A stretch of DNA of 64,000 nt from Parvibium lacunae (GTDB lineage: Bacteria; Pseudomonadota; Gammaproteobacteria; Burkholderiales; Burkholderiaceae_D): assembly GCF_003335215.1 (NCBI RefSeq), contig NZ_QPGB01000004.1:62001-126000 (forward strand), written 5' to 3'. The position numbers were made by a program, and so were the translations under genes. Positions 54,462 to 63,163 of this stretch are shown piece by piece (the stretch's first letter is position 1; each line of letters begins with the position of its first letter). The notes below the pieces were generated by a model. The model was not told where the DNA came from, made no database searches, and was given only the letters and a program-made list of their open reading frames with translations.

Positions 54462-55514
54462 GTGAAATTTGACACTCTCTCTGCGCGTGAACTTGACCCC
54501 AGCCTGCTTCAACAGTGGCAAGCGTTGTTAGGTTCCCGCCCTTGCTACAACCGGCCGTATTACCAGCCAGCCTGGTATCAATTGCTGGCGACCTTACGGC
54601 CAGATACGCGCCTGACGCTAGCGTATGCCGAGAATACCCTCTGTGGCTTATGGCCGCACCAGGCGCAGCACCATCACTTCAATCCGGGGTTGGCCGCCCC
54701 ACTGGATGACTACCAAGGCCCAATTTATAGCCCACATACGCATATTGACCCGGCGCAATGGCTCGCCGCAAGTGGCAAGCGGTACTGGCGTTTTCGTCAT
54801 GTTCCTGCGGCGTTTCAGGAATTCCAAGCGCACCGCTGGCAAGATACCTATACGCAATGGATGGATCTGGAAGGCGGATACAACGCTTACTGCGCCCGTC
54901 TATCCTCCGCCTACAATGGCGCCAAAGCCCGGATTATCAAAGACGCTGAAACGCAAGAACGCAAAATTCGGCGTGCGTACGAACACGTAGAATTTCAATT
55001 TGATAACCGCGATCCCAGCGATTTTCAACACATGCTGGCAGGGAAATCGCGGCAATATCTTGAAACCCTTGGCCCCGGCCACGACATTTTTGCCGTACCT
55101 TGGATTCGCGAGGTTTTTGAGCGCCTCTTCCACACCACTGCCGATGCGCCGTTCCGGGGTTATTTTGGGTCGCTCAAGGTTGATGGCCAGCTGATTGCGG
55201 GCAGCTTTGGTATTGCCGCAGGCGGCGTGCTTCAATTCAACCTGCTCTGGTACGAACCTGAATTTGCGCGCTATTCGCCAGGTACCCAACTGCTGCACGG
55301 TTGCGCCCTGGCAGCCGCCAGCCATGGGTTTCATACCTTGGAATTGGGCGGGGGGGATTATGATTACAAAGCCCGTTTCCGTACCCACACCATGCCGACT
55401 TTCAGCGGTGCCGTCAGCCGGCCCGCTGCGTTGGCGCAAGCGCATCATCGCCTGCTCAAGGCGCGCTGGGCAATCCGTGACAGCGCTTGGGTAAAGCGGT
55501 TGCGTCATGGGTAG
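54462..55514 (+). CDS. BioF2/CelD-like acyltransferase (GNAT fold)
   Basis: A 350-residue protein of the BioF2-like/FemAB-like GNAT group found in exopolysaccharide and cellulose loci. The conserved C-terminal core is GQLIAGSFGIAAGGVLQFNLLWYEPEFARYSPG-like, in which YFGSLKVDGQLIAGSF and LELGGGDYDYKARF are visible. It probably acylates a sugar of the polymer. The start must be GTG at 54462: the upstream frame has a TGA before any ATG. It is the last gene of the plus arm. Confidence 0.85.
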   Translation: MKFDTLSARELDPSLLQQWQALLGSRPCYNRPYYQPAWYQLLATLRPDTRLTLAYAENTLCGLWPHQAQHHHFNPGLAAPLDDYQGPIYSPHTHIDPAQWLAASGKRYWRFRHVPAAFQEFQAHRWQDTYTQWMDLEGGYNAYCARLSSAYNGAKARIIKDAETQERKIRRAYEHVEFQFDNRDPSDFQHMLAGKSRQYLETLGPGHDIFAVPWIREVFERLFHTTADAPFRGYFGSLKVDGQLIAGSFGIAAGGVLQFNLLWYEPEFARYSPGTQLLHGCALAAASHGFHTLELGGGDYDYKARFRTHTMPTFSGAVSRPAALAQAHHRLLKARWAIRDSAWVKRLRHG

Positions 55515-55550
55515 TGCGCATTTTTCTTCGTTTTAACCGTGATTATTGAG

Positions 55551-55588
55551 GGGCACACATACTTCTGTATGCTTGTGCCCAGTGTTTT
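55551..55588 (+). terminator. Hairpin after the plus arm of the EPS locus
   Basis: GGGCACA-CATAC pairs with GTATG-(CT)-TGTGCCC around a short loop, with a 2-base bulge, and is followed by AGTGTTTTCT. It lies 36 bases after the acyltransferase stop. Confidence 0.65.
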
Positions 55589-55696
55589 CTCCTGCCAAAG
55601 TAGTTACAAATCAACACACTATTAGGCCGAGTCGCAACCCAACCCAGGCTATCAGGGTTGATTCAGTTGGGTTGCAATAGATATGGAGAAGACACC

Positions 55697-57448
55697 ATGA
55701 ATTACAGCAAAATTTCAGCTTGTTCGATGCTTGCGACCACGTTGTTGCTAGCGGCTTGTGGCGGTGGCGATAAAGTGGCGACCGCAGACACCAACACCAA
55801 TGCGACAGCAACACCCGCGCTTGACGATACGCGTGTTGCCGGCTTTGACGAAAAAGTAGCGAGCGTGAAGCGGAACATCTACACCCTAACAGAGCAAAAA
55901 GGGGTGTATGGCAAAAAGTTAGCCGAAGACGGTTGGTTGTTTATTCCCAGTAGCTTAGGCTCGATTCCAAATACGGCTGAAACGATTGCTTATATCAACA
56001 CCGAAGCGCCCGGTATTGAACCCAAACAGCTCAGCGCCTTCTTTAAAGAATTCAAAGGCACCTTGGTGCTAGACAGCGACAAAATCTTCAGCGCAGCGCA
56101 GCAAACTTCGCCCATAGAGAATACGAAGAGCGCTTTTGAAGCCACCGTGAATCAAGCTGCGACAGATAAATCTAGCATGGCAGCCGTCAATAAATTTTAT
56201 GACGCGCTCTCAGAAGGCCGTGGTTTGGGTTTGATTGCTACCGCAATGGTTAGAAAGAGTGCCGAGAAAGCGGTTGCTGGCGTGTTGATTGATGATGCTG
56301 GGAACTATAACGGCGCGAGCTGGGAAGAGTTCAAAACGGTCGCCGACTTAGCGATTGCTGCTGCCGCAAATATTCATAAAGCTACGGAGATTGCCAATAA
56401 TCCAAGCGCGGCCCCCGCGACGGATTTTAGCCAATTTGATGCGCGGGCAGAGATCGTTTCGCTAAAAGATGGTTGGTTTGCGGTGGGGTATCTGTATGTT
56501 AATGCTTACCAAGACAAAACGGGTCAGCGATACGTTGCTGCCAGAGTGTATGCAGGTGAAGGCGATGATTTCTGTATGGTAGGGTTGAGAAAATGCGGCA
56601 TCTATCCGAAAGACGCCCTCAACGTAGTCACGATCAAGAAGATTAGTGATACCCGGATTCACGCCATTATGTATGGCATGGGCTATCAAGCAACACTCAA
56701 CTACAACTCAGTTGATTCAGGCAACCCCATTATTGGCTATGGCCCTTCGGCAGAGTCATGGAATACCAGCGATTCTTACCAAAAAGATTATGTGGAACAA
56801 ACTTGGTCACAAGGCTATTCAATCGGTGGTTCATTGAATTTACAGACATTTGTTCCCAGTCTGAGCGGAAGCCTAAATAGATCACAATCATTTACCAAAC
56901 GTATAGACCGTTGGGATGGCTATGCCGATCATGGCGTGTATCAAACAAGGCAGCAAGCTGGTTCTATTCCTGCTGCTTATGGTGCGGTTGCGAAGTCAGG
57001 CATTAATTTGCGCTCGGAATATACGTTGGAAGAGCATGGTTTCATGGGCCCTAGGGCTAATAGCACGGCTGCCATTGATGTCAACGAGAAGAATCTGGCC
57101 AACGATATTATGTTTTATAGGGGCCAATGCAATAGAAACACCTACGCAATGGGCGTTGACAAACCGCGCTTGACCTTTGCGGGTTACCGGCCTGGTGTGG
57201 CGGCGGAGTTCAAGAGCAAAGAGAATCTCTTTTGGGACAAAATTGTTACCGGTGGGCTGAAATGGTTCAGGTCTAATGCATCTTATAACTACAGTGATGC
57301 ATGGCCTTGTACCGTTGGTTCAAGTTCTTCTAGATATGCAGGCTGGTTGAAAAGTTACAAGCCATACTATGCGGGGCAAGAAAATGGCGTAAGCAAAGAG
57401 TATTGGGTTGGCGTCAACATCACCATCGGTGAAAACTTCTTCCAATAA
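55697..57448 (+). CDS. Large lipoprotein of unknown family
   Basis: A 583-residue protein. A lipobox LLLAAC (Cys21) follows a short signal sequence, so it should be a lipoprotein. Residues 25-260 are helix-rich. From about 265 the sequence becomes beta-rich and full of Ser, Asn, Tyr and Gly: it includes TWSQGYSIGGSLNLQTF and SLSGSLNRSQSFTKR, which alternate in the manner of an amphipathic beta hairpin. Four cysteines (DDFCMVGLRKCG, GQCNR, PCTVG) may form disulfides. The start at 55697 has a GGAG-type ribosome-binding site. No family was recognised; the beta hairpin faintly recalls pore-forming toxins, but this is weak. It has its own terminator. Confidence 0.7.
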   Translation: MNYSKISACSMLATTLLLAACGGGDKVATADTNTNATATPALDDTRVAGFDEKVASVKRNIYTLTEQKGVYGKKLAEDGWLFIPSSLGSIPNTAETIAYINTEAPGIEPKQLSAFFKEFKGTLVLDSDKIFSAAQQTSPIENTKSAFEATVNQAATDKSSMAAVNKFYDALSEGRGLGLIATAMVRKSAEKAVAGVLIDDAGNYNGASWEEFKTVADLAIAAAANIHKATEIANNPSAAPATDFSQFDARAEIVSLKDGWFAVGYLYVNAYQDKTGQRYVAARVYAGEGDDFCMVGLRKCGIYPKDALNVVTIKKISDTRIHAIMYGMGYQATLNYNSVDSGNPIIGYGPSAESWNTSDSYQKDYVEQTWSQGYSIGGSLNLQTFVPSLSGSLNRSQSFTKRIDRWDGYADHGVYQTRQQAGSIPAAYGAVAKSGINLRSEYTLEEHGFMGPRANSTAAIDVNEKNLANDIMFYRGQCNRNTYAMGVDKPRLTFAGYRPGVAAEFKSKENLFWDKIVTGGLKWFRSNASYNYSDAWPCTVGSSSSRYAGWLKSYKPYYAGQENGVSKEYWVGVNITIGENFFQ

Positions 57449-57476
57449 CGGCCCTAGTGTCAATTTCTAGCGCATG

Positions 57477-57509
57477 CTTAGCCCGCCGAACCGGCGGGCT
57501 AAGTTTTTT
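57477..57509 (+). terminator. Strong rho-independent terminator
   Basis: CTTAGCCCGCCG pairs perfectly with CGGCGGGCTAAG around AAC and is followed by six Ts. It ends the lipoprotein transcript (55697-57448). Confidence 0.95.
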
Positions 57510-57605
57510 GCAGATCATCTTCTTGTGGGAGCAAGCCTGTTTTTGGGATTGGCCGGAAGCGCCAAATTACGGACATGCAGCAGGGAATTACGTTGAAAAG
57601 CTGGG

Positions 57606-57881
57606 TTAGCCGCCGACATCAGGGCTGGGTGGAAGGTAGGCGTAATCCTCTGGGTATTGGCCCAGCGGCGCGTTGGCTCGTTTTACGGCCTCTTTCACAC
57701 TTTCATTGACATAATTTGCCATTTTCTCTGCCGCTTGGCTAATCGTGGTTGAGACCGATTTGGCGGTAGTGGAGGTCGTCGTCGAGATCTCATCTGCTGC
57801 CTGGCGCAGCCCAGCACAGCCCAACATCGGTAGTGTCAGCAGTAAACAGCTCAGGCGAGTACGCAACCAGGAATGATGCAT
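57606..57881 (-). CDS. Small lipoprotein, 91 residues
   Basis: A signal peptide with lipobox LPMLGC (Cys22) precedes a short, threonine/serine- and alanine-rich mature part that looks like a continuous helix (AADEISTTTSTTAKSVSTTI). It ends in a proline-rich tail. No family was recognised. It is 12 bases downstream of gpsA on the same strand and is probably co-transcribed with it. Confidence 0.65.
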   Translation of the reverse strand: MHHSWLRTRLSCLLLTLPMLGCAGLRQAADEISTTTSTTAKSVSTTISQAAEKMANYVNESVKEAVKRANAPLGQYPEDYAYLPPSPDVGG

Positions 57882-57893
57882 CGGCAGACCTAT

Positions 57894-58937
57894 CTAGCTA
57901 GGGTTAGATAAATGCTCGCTCCCCGCTTCGCGAGCCAATAATTGATTGACGGCAGTCGCCGGCGAGACCCCCTCAAACAGCACCGCATGCACCATGCTCG
58001 TTAATGGCATGGCAATATGATGGCGGTTAGCAAGCGCCAGCACGCTCGGCACGCAGCGCACGCCTTCTGCGACGTGGCCGAGCTGAGCCAGGGCTGCTTC
58101 CAGGTTAAGCCCACTCGCCAGCAGCAGGCCAACTTTGCGGTTGCGCGAGAGATCACCCGTGGTTGTGAGCAGCAAATCCCCCAAGCCGGCCAAGCCCATC
58201 ATGGTCTCAGCATGGCCGCCCAGCGCTTGCGCCAAACGTGCCATTTCATTGAGTCCACGGGTTATCAGTGCGGCGCGGGCATTGAGCCCCAGTTGTAAGC
58301 CATCGCTGATGCCGGTGGCGATAGCTAACACATTCTTTACGGCGCCGCCTACCTCAACACCGAGCACGTCATGACTGGTATAGATCCGCAAGGGCTTGCC
58401 ATGGAGCACCGCTTGAAGTTGGGCGCCGAGGGCGGCATCAGCGCTGGCAAGCGTTAATGCGGCGGGTAATCCTTGTGCGACTTCGAGCGCAAAACTGGGG
58501 CCGGATAATGCGCCGCAGGGATGCGCACCGAGAATGTCTTGCACAATCTCATGCGGCCATTTATCCGTCCCTTCTTCCAAGCCTTTACAAAGCCAGAGCA
58601 GGGGAGGCAAGGCCATTCCGCTCTGCCGCAGCGTTGCCAATTGTTCGCACAAAGGCCGTAACCCAGCGACCGAGCAAGCCAAAATCAGCACGCCATCTTT
58701 CGCAAAATTTACCGCCTCGGGCAAGGTGGCGGTAATACGAAGATCAGCAGAGAGCGTGATCCCAGGCAGGTAGCGCTGGTTTTGACGCTGTGTTTGCAGG
58801 CTATGCATCAGCGCGGCATCGCGCCCCCAGAGGATCACTTGGCGTGTGCCAAGGTGATTGGGGTGGGCGGCTAGCGCTTGGGCTAGTGCGGTGCCCCAGG
58901 CTCCCGCACCAAGCACGGCGATTGACAGTGAGGTCAT
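57894..58937 (-). CDS. gpsA: Glycerol-3-phosphate dehydrogenase (NAD(P)+)
   Basis: A 347-residue enzyme. The N-terminal dinucleotide fold is VLGAGAWGTALAQAL (about 9-23), with LWLCKGLEEGT and GPSFALEVAQGLPAA in the middle. The C-terminal domain has GAVKNVLAIATGISDGLQLG with the catalytic lysine and GLNEMARLAQALGG. It makes sn-glycerol-3-phosphate from dihydroxyacetone phosphate for phospholipids. It follows the SH3-like gene by 12 bases in the secB-gpsA run. Confidence 0.98.
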   Translation of the reverse strand: MTSLSIAVLGAGAWGTALAQALAAHPNHLGTRQVILWGRDAALMHSLQTQRQNQRYLPGITLSADLRITATLPEAVNFAKDGVLILACSVAGLRPLCEQLATLRQSGMALPPLLWLCKGLEEGTDKWPHEIVQDILGAHPCGALSGPSFALEVAQGLPAALTLASADAALGAQLQAVLHGKPLRIYTSHDVLGVEVGGAVKNVLAIATGISDGLQLGLNARAALITRGLNEMARLAQALGGHAETMMGLAGLGDLLLTTTGDLSRNRKVGLLLASGLNLEAALAQLGHVAEGVRCVPSVLALANRHHIAMPLTSMVHAVLFEGVSPATAVNQLLAREAGSEHLSNPS

Positions 58938-58949
58938 GGTCGGGTCACC

Positions 58950-59444
58950 TTAATAGCCCCACACGGCAGCTTTTTTGAGGTAGCCCGTGATGACACCACT
59001 TTCACTGCCGGAGGCAGAGCGATAGCGGACTTTTAGCCAGGCTCCCTCACTGTTGCTATCGAGCCATTCGAGCCAAACTCCGCTGCCTAGCGATAAGGTG
59101 ATCGATGCACTCTCGTTAGCCGCGCTGTAAAGGGAGGTCGCTTGGCGTGTAACTACGGTGCGCAGCGTGCTCAGCGCCGGCTTTTCCAGCCATGCTACGC
59201 TACCCTCGGCATCACGGACTTTGACAAAGGCGTTGAGGGTCAGCAACACTTCCACAGGCATGCCAGCAGGGGCAATAAACAAGGGCTTGGCTTGTTTTGA
59301 CGGGGCATCATAAAGAATCGCAGGCTGCCCCACGCTGCCCCATTGGTTAAGCTTTGGGGCCGTTTGCGGGTAAACCAGCACGGCGTGTAGCAGCCCTAAC
59401 AACAGGATGAGTGACTGACCGACTTTGAGCATGGTGCGCGGCAT
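58950..59444 (-). CDS. Exported SH3-like protein
   Basis: A 164-residue protein. A signal sequence (LILLLGLLHAVLVYPQTA) is followed by two SH3-like segments: ILYDAPSKQAKPLFIAPAGMPVEVLLTLNAFVKVRD-type (first) and TRQATSLYSAANESASITLSL, then EWLDSNSEGAWLKVRY (second). Such proteins commonly sit next to gpsA and secB in betaproteobacteria and may bind peptidoglycan. The ATG at 59444 was preferred; a TTG two codons earlier and an ATG at 59432 are alternatives. Confidence 0.8.
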   Translation of the reverse strand: MPRTMLKVGQSLILLLGLLHAVLVYPQTAPKLNQWGSVGQPAILYDAPSKQAKPLFIAPAGMPVEVLLTLNAFVKVRDAEGSVAWLEKPALSTLRTVVTRQATSLYSAANESASITLSLGSGVWLEWLDSNSEGAWLKVRYRSASGSESGVITGYLKKAAVWGY

Positions 59445-59468
59445 GAACAATTTCCGACGTCGTCGGGG

Positions 59469-59963
59469 TTAATGCGTCATGCTGGGTGGCACGATCAACC
59501 CTGATTCGGTTTGGCCGCTTGCCGCCTGCTGCTCTTGCAGGCGCTGCAAGTAGATTGCTTCGAAATTGATTTCATTCAAATGCACCGGTGGGAACCCTGT
59601 GCGGCTAATGGCATCGGCAACATTGCTGCGCAGGTAGGGAAACACGATATTGGGGCAAACCACGCTCAAAATCCCTTCCAGGTTCTCATTGGGCACCCCT
59701 ACGATTTCAAAAATGCCCGCTTGTTTGGCTTCAACCAAAAATGCAACTTTATCGTTAATTTTGGTGGTGACGGTTGCGGTAACGGCAACTTCAAAAATGG
59801 TTTCCGCCAATGGCGTGGCTTCCATATTGAGCTGCACATCAACGTTCGGATTTCCTTGTTCGAGAAAAATCGCCGGCGCGTTAGGCAACTCTGCAGACAA
59901 ATCTTTGAGATAGATGCGCTGGATGTTGAAGGCGGTTTCAGGGGTGGCGGTAGTGTCGCTCAT
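59469..59963 (-). CDS. secB: Protein-export chaperone SecB
   Basis: A 164-residue protein. [22 protein letters not shown] is the family start, then [21 protein letters not shown] and the diagnostic [10 protein letters not shown] and [15 protein letters not shown]. It is a cytoplasmic tetramer that keeps preproteins unfolded and passes them to SecA. The ATG at 59963 has AAAGG 5 bases upstream; the open frame extends further, but that part is low-complexity and derives from a short tandem repeat. Confidence 0.97.
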   Translation of the reverse strand: MSDTTATPETAFNIQRIYLKDLSAELPNAPAIFLEQGNPNVDVQLNMEATPLAETIFEVAVTATVTTKINDKVAFLVEAKQAGIFEIVGVPNENLEGILSVVCPNIVFPYLRSNVADAISRTGFPPVHLNEINFEAIYLQRLQEQQAASGQTESGLIVPPSMTH

Positions 59964-59972
59964 GGTGACCTT

Positions 59973-60003
59973 TAGAGGGTTAAAGAGGTTAAAGAGGTTA
60001 AAA
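59973..60003 (-). repeat. Short tandem repeat upstream of secB
   Basis: Near-copies of the 9-base unit GTTAAAGAG occur in tandem (plus strand), starting 10 bases upstream of the secB start. It lies between grxC and secB and may be a slippage-prone spacer. Confidence 0.55.
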
Positions 60004-60060
60004 GAGATAACAAGGGTTAAAAAAGTGAAACATGATGGTGGCACGGCGCTAAGCACACGG

Positions 60061-60318
60061 TCAATCGCGCAAGAGAGGCTCCAGCTGGCCCGCACGGTCT
60101 AATGCGGATAAATCATCAAAGCCACCAACATGCGTCGTGCCGATATATATTTGTGGCACGGTTCGGCGCCCAGTTTGTTGCATCATCTGCTCGCGTTGGG
60201 CGGGGTCGAGGTCAACCCGGATTTTTTCAATGGTTTCTACGCCTTTTTGGCGCAGTAATTTTTCTGCCATCACACAGTACGGGCAGACACCAGTGGCGTA
60301 CATAACAACTTTAGGCAT
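60061..60318 (-). CDS. grxC: Glutaredoxin 3
   Basis: An 85-residue thioredoxin-fold protein with the dithiol site CPYC (Cys12, Cys15), the cis-proline motif TVPQIYI and [10 protein letters not shown] for glutathione binding. It reduces disulfides with glutathione and serves as electron donor, for example to ribonucleotide reductase. It lies upstream of secB in the usual betaproteobacterial order. Confidence 0.96.
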   Translation of the reverse strand: MPKVVMYATGVCPYCVMAEKLLRQKGVETIEKIRVDLDPAQREQMMQQTGRRTVPQIYIGTTHVGGFDDLSALDRAGQLEPLLRD

Positions 60319-60361
60319 AACGCATCCTTTGACGGGGTTGGATCACGCGCATCGTGGGGCG

Positions 60362-60766
60362 CTAGTCCCGTGTGACAGGCAAACCCGCCTGGACCCAGGC
60401 ATTATGCCCGCCTTCTAAGGCGTAGGCCCGCAAACCACGGCCTTTAAGCAGCTTGAGGGCGCGTCCGGCTTCGGTTTCACTGCCGATCACCAACCACGGG
60501 TGTTTGCTATCAAGCTGGCTTAGCGCGGTGCTAAGCTGATTCAATTCAATATGTTTCGCCCCGCTCGCATGGCCGTTGGCATATTGTTTCGCGGGCCGTA
60601 CATCTAGCAATTGACCGTGTTCGCGATTGATCAACTGAATCGCCCCGACGGTGCCGAGCACCTCGGTCAAGCCTCGTTCGCGCCAGTAAGAGTAGGCCAG
60701 CAGGCTACCGCTGGCGATCGCGGCCCCAAACCAGACACTGTTTTGTAGAAAAAAATCGGTATTCAT
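60362..60766 (-). CDS. Membrane-anchored rhodanese-like protein
   Basis: A 134-residue protein. One N-terminal membrane helix (SVWFGAAIASGSLLAYSYW) is followed by a rhodanese domain (LLDVRPAKQYANGHASGAKHI). The loop that normally bears the catalytic cysteine reads VIGSETEAGRAL, so the cysteine is replaced and classical sulfurtransferase activity is unlikely. The gene is 43 bases upstream of grxC on the same strand. The ATG at 60766 gives a short N-terminus before the helix. Confidence 0.85.
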   Translation of the reverse strand: MNTDFFLQNSVWFGAAIASGSLLAYSYWRERGLTEVLGTVGAIQLINREHGQLLDVRPAKQYANGHASGAKHIELNQLSTALSQLDSKHPWLVIGSETEAGRALKLLKGRGLRAYALEGGHNAWVQAGLPVTRD

Positions 60767-60846
60767 AGAAAATCGCAAGTCGATGATAGGCGCGGCCATT
60801 ATAAAATACCCGACAGGAAAAATCTTTCTCTTGCGGAGCCCTTGTT

Positions 60847-61596
60847 ATGTATAAAGTTGTCTTACTGCGTCATGGTGAAAGCCAATGGAATCTCGAAAAC
60901 CGCTTTACTGGCTGGACTGATGTCGATATTACCGAAAACGGCTGGCGTGAAGCGTGCCGGGCCGGCGCGCTGTTGCGTGACGAAGGTTTCCAGTTTGATG
61001 TGGCCTACACCTCGGTTCTCAAGCGCGCCATTCGCACATGCTATACCGCGCTGGACGTACTGGATCGCATGTGGATTCCAGTGATTAAAGACTGGCATCT
61101 CAATGAGCGCCATTATGGCGATCTACAAGGGTTAAACAAAACAGAAACAGCGGCTAAATTTGGCGAAGCGCAAGTGCTGATCTGGCGACGCGCCTATGCG
61201 ATTGCCCCCAACCCCTTGGCCGCCAATGACCCGCGCCACCCGCGCCACGACCCCCGTTACGCGCACCTGAAGCCGAATGAGCTGCCTGCCACCGAGTGCT
61301 TGAAAGACACGGTAGATCGGGTTGTGCCGTTTTGGCAAACCGAGATTGCCCCTGCGGTGAAGGCCGGTAAGCAGGTACTAATTACTGCCCATGGCAATTC
61401 CTTACGCGCGCTGTGCCAATACCTTGATCAACTCAGCGAAGAAGACGTACTGAAACTGAACATTCCCACTGCGCGCCCTCTGGTGTATGAATTGGATGTG
61501 AACTTGCGTCCGATTCGGCATTATTACTTGGGCGATCAGGCAGAGATTGCGGCCGCCATGGCAGCGGTAGCGAATCAGGGTAAAGCCAAGGCATAG
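60847..61596 (+). CDS. gpmA: 2,3-bisphosphoglycerate-dependent phosphoglycerate mutase
   Basis: A 249-residue enzyme. The phospho-histidine motif is [31 protein letters not shown] and [16 protein letters not shown] (second histidine) complete the active site. It interconverts 3- and 2-phosphoglycerate in glycolysis. A TTGCGGAG ribosome-binding sequence lies about 9 bases before the ATG. It is divergent from the rhodanese gene and touches the envC-like gene. Confidence 0.98.
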   Translation: MYKVVLLRHGESQWNLENRFTGWTDVDITENGWREACRAGALLRDEGFQFDVAYTSVLKRAIRTCYTALDVLDRMWIPVIKDWHLNERHYGDLQGLNKTETAAKFGEAQVLIWRRAYAIAPNPLAANDPRHPRHDPRYAHLKPNELPATECLKDTVDRVVPFWQTEIAPAVKAGKQVLITAHGNSLRALCQYLDQLSEEDVLKLNIPTARPLVYELDVNLRPIRHYYLGDQAEIAAAMAAVANQGKAKA

Positions 61597-63071
61597 TGCG
61601 TATTCCCGGTGTCTTGGTGATGGCGCGAACCCTGGCACTGCTGGTTGCCGGGGTCGGCAGCATGAGCGCTGGGCTGGCTCAGCCCGGCGGTGCGAGCAAT
61701 ACGACCAAGGCTGCCCCACCCACCCAGCCTCTACAGGTGCAACGGGCGCAAACCCGCGAGCAGCAACAAGCCCTGCAGGAAAAGCTGCAAACCATGAAGC
61801 AGGCGCTGGCACGCAGCGAAGCGGATCGCAATGAAGTTGCCGATGCCCTCGCCCAATCGGAGCGGGCTATTTCTACGGCTAACCGTAAGTTGCGCCAGCT
61901 GAGTCAGCAAGTGGCGCGGAGCGAAAGCGCCTTGGCCCAGACCCAAGCGGAACAGCGTGTCACCCAGGCACGCCTACAGACGCAGCAACAGCGATTGGCA
62001 GAACTCCTCAAACGTCAATATATCAATGGCAGCCCGGACCAAATGCGGTCCCTCTTTAATGGTGATAATCCAAACCGCATTCAGCGGGAACTGCAATACT
62101 TGAGCTATGTCTCCAAAGCCAATGCTACCGAGATTCAAGCCATGCGCGGTGATCTGTTACAACTGCAGCAATTGGCTCAAAATATTGCGCAACAACTAAC
62201 TGAACTAGCCAGCCTGCGCGAGCAAGAAGAAACAGAGAAACAAACCTTATTGCGTGAGCAAGCCACCCGCCAACGCTTGTTAGCCGAGCTATCCCATAAA
62301 ATCAGCGCCCAAAAACGGGAAGTGGGCGCCTTGCAACGCGATGAGGCGCGGCTATCCCGCCTGATTGATAACCTAGGCAAATTGCTTGCTGAGCAAGCCG
62401 AAAAGGAACGTCAAGCCCGTTTGCGCGAACGGCAAAAAGAACGCGATGCTGCGCGGGAGAAAGAGCGGCAGGCGCGCTCCCCTGCGGCGGTGGCAGAGAA
62501 AGCCGACAAAGGTAGCGACAAAGGTAGTGATAAAGCGCGCGATAAAACCGCCAGCAATAGTGAGCCATCACGCCACCGTCAATTAGCCGCAGAGACACCC
62601 AGTGGCCCCAGCAGTGGCCCCGTTTATGATGCGGTGGCAGAAGGGGGCGGCATTGACTTTGAACAACTCAAGGGACGCCTGAAACTGCCGGTACGCGGCG
62701 AGTTAATTGGCCGTTTCGGCACCGCCCGGAGCCAGATTGGCAGCCAAGGCGGGACCACCTGGAAAGGCTTATTTATTCGCACCCCCGCTGGGGCAGACAT
62801 TCGGGCGATTGCGAATGGGCGGGTCGTCTTTGCCGAATGGCTGCGGGGATTCGGCAATTTGTTAATTATTGACCACGGCAATCAATATCTGAGTATCTAT
62901 GGCAACAATGAAAGCCTGTATAAGCAGCCCGGTGAGCGCGTCAAAGGCGGTGAAACCATCGCTAGCGCTGGAAATAGCGGCGGGAATCCCGAAACAGGCT
63001 TATACTTTGAGCTGCGTCACCGTGGGCAGCCCTTTGACCCGATGAAATGGGCGGCCAGCCGCGCCCCTTAA
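61596..63071 (+). CDS. envC: EnvC-like murein hydrolase activator
   Basis: A 491-residue protein. It has a signal sequence, a long coiled coil (about 40-310) and a linker rich in lysine and serine. The C-terminal LytM/M23 domain includes FGTARSQIGSQGG, IRAIANGRVVFAEWLRGFGN and LYFELRHRGQPFDP. The zinc ligands of active LytM enzymes are mostly missing (FGTARS and YLSIYG where H-xxx-D and HxH would stand), as in EnvC, which activates amidases rather than cutting itself. The GTG at 61596 overlaps the gpmA stop, with AAGG nearby; ATG 61620 is possible. Function at the division septum is known for the family. Confidence 0.9.
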   Translation: MRIPGVLVMARTLALLVAGVGSMSAGLAQPGGASNTTKAAPPTQPLQVQRAQTREQQQALQEKLQTMKQALARSEADRNEVADALAQSERAISTANRKLRQLSQQVARSESALAQTQAEQRVTQARLQTQQQRLAELLKRQYINGSPDQMRSLFNGDNPNRIQRELQYLSYVSKANATEIQAMRGDLLQLQQLAQNIAQQLTELASLREQEETEKQTLLREQATRQRLLAELSHKISAQKREVGALQRDEARLSRLIDNLGKLLAEQAEKERQARLRERQKERDAAREKERQARSPAAVAEKADKGSDKGSDKARDKTASNSEPSRHRQLAAETPSGPSSGPVYDAVAEGGGIDFEQLKGRLKLPVRGELIGRFGTARSQIGSQGGTTWKGLFIRTPAGADIRAIANGRVVFAEWLRGFGNLLIIDHGNQYLSIYGNNESLYKQPGERVKGGETIASAGNSGGNPETGLYFELRHRGQPFDPMKWAASRAP

Positions 63072-63163
63072 GGCTTACTTTCTGATAACGTCAGGCTAGA
63101 AGCCACCAGATAATCGTGATGCACTCGTAATGAATTGACCGCCGCACCCTACAGAAAGCTCGC

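Noticed and set aside
54900-55508. 202-codon open frame antisense to the acyltransferase gene
   Set aside because: The sense frame has a conserved acyltransferase core; the antisense frame has no recognisable motif.
55551-55580. Hairpin after the EPS locus as a copy of the 33617 repeat
   Set aside because: They share only short CATAC/GTATG stretches; flanks and loops differ, so no repeat family can be claimed.
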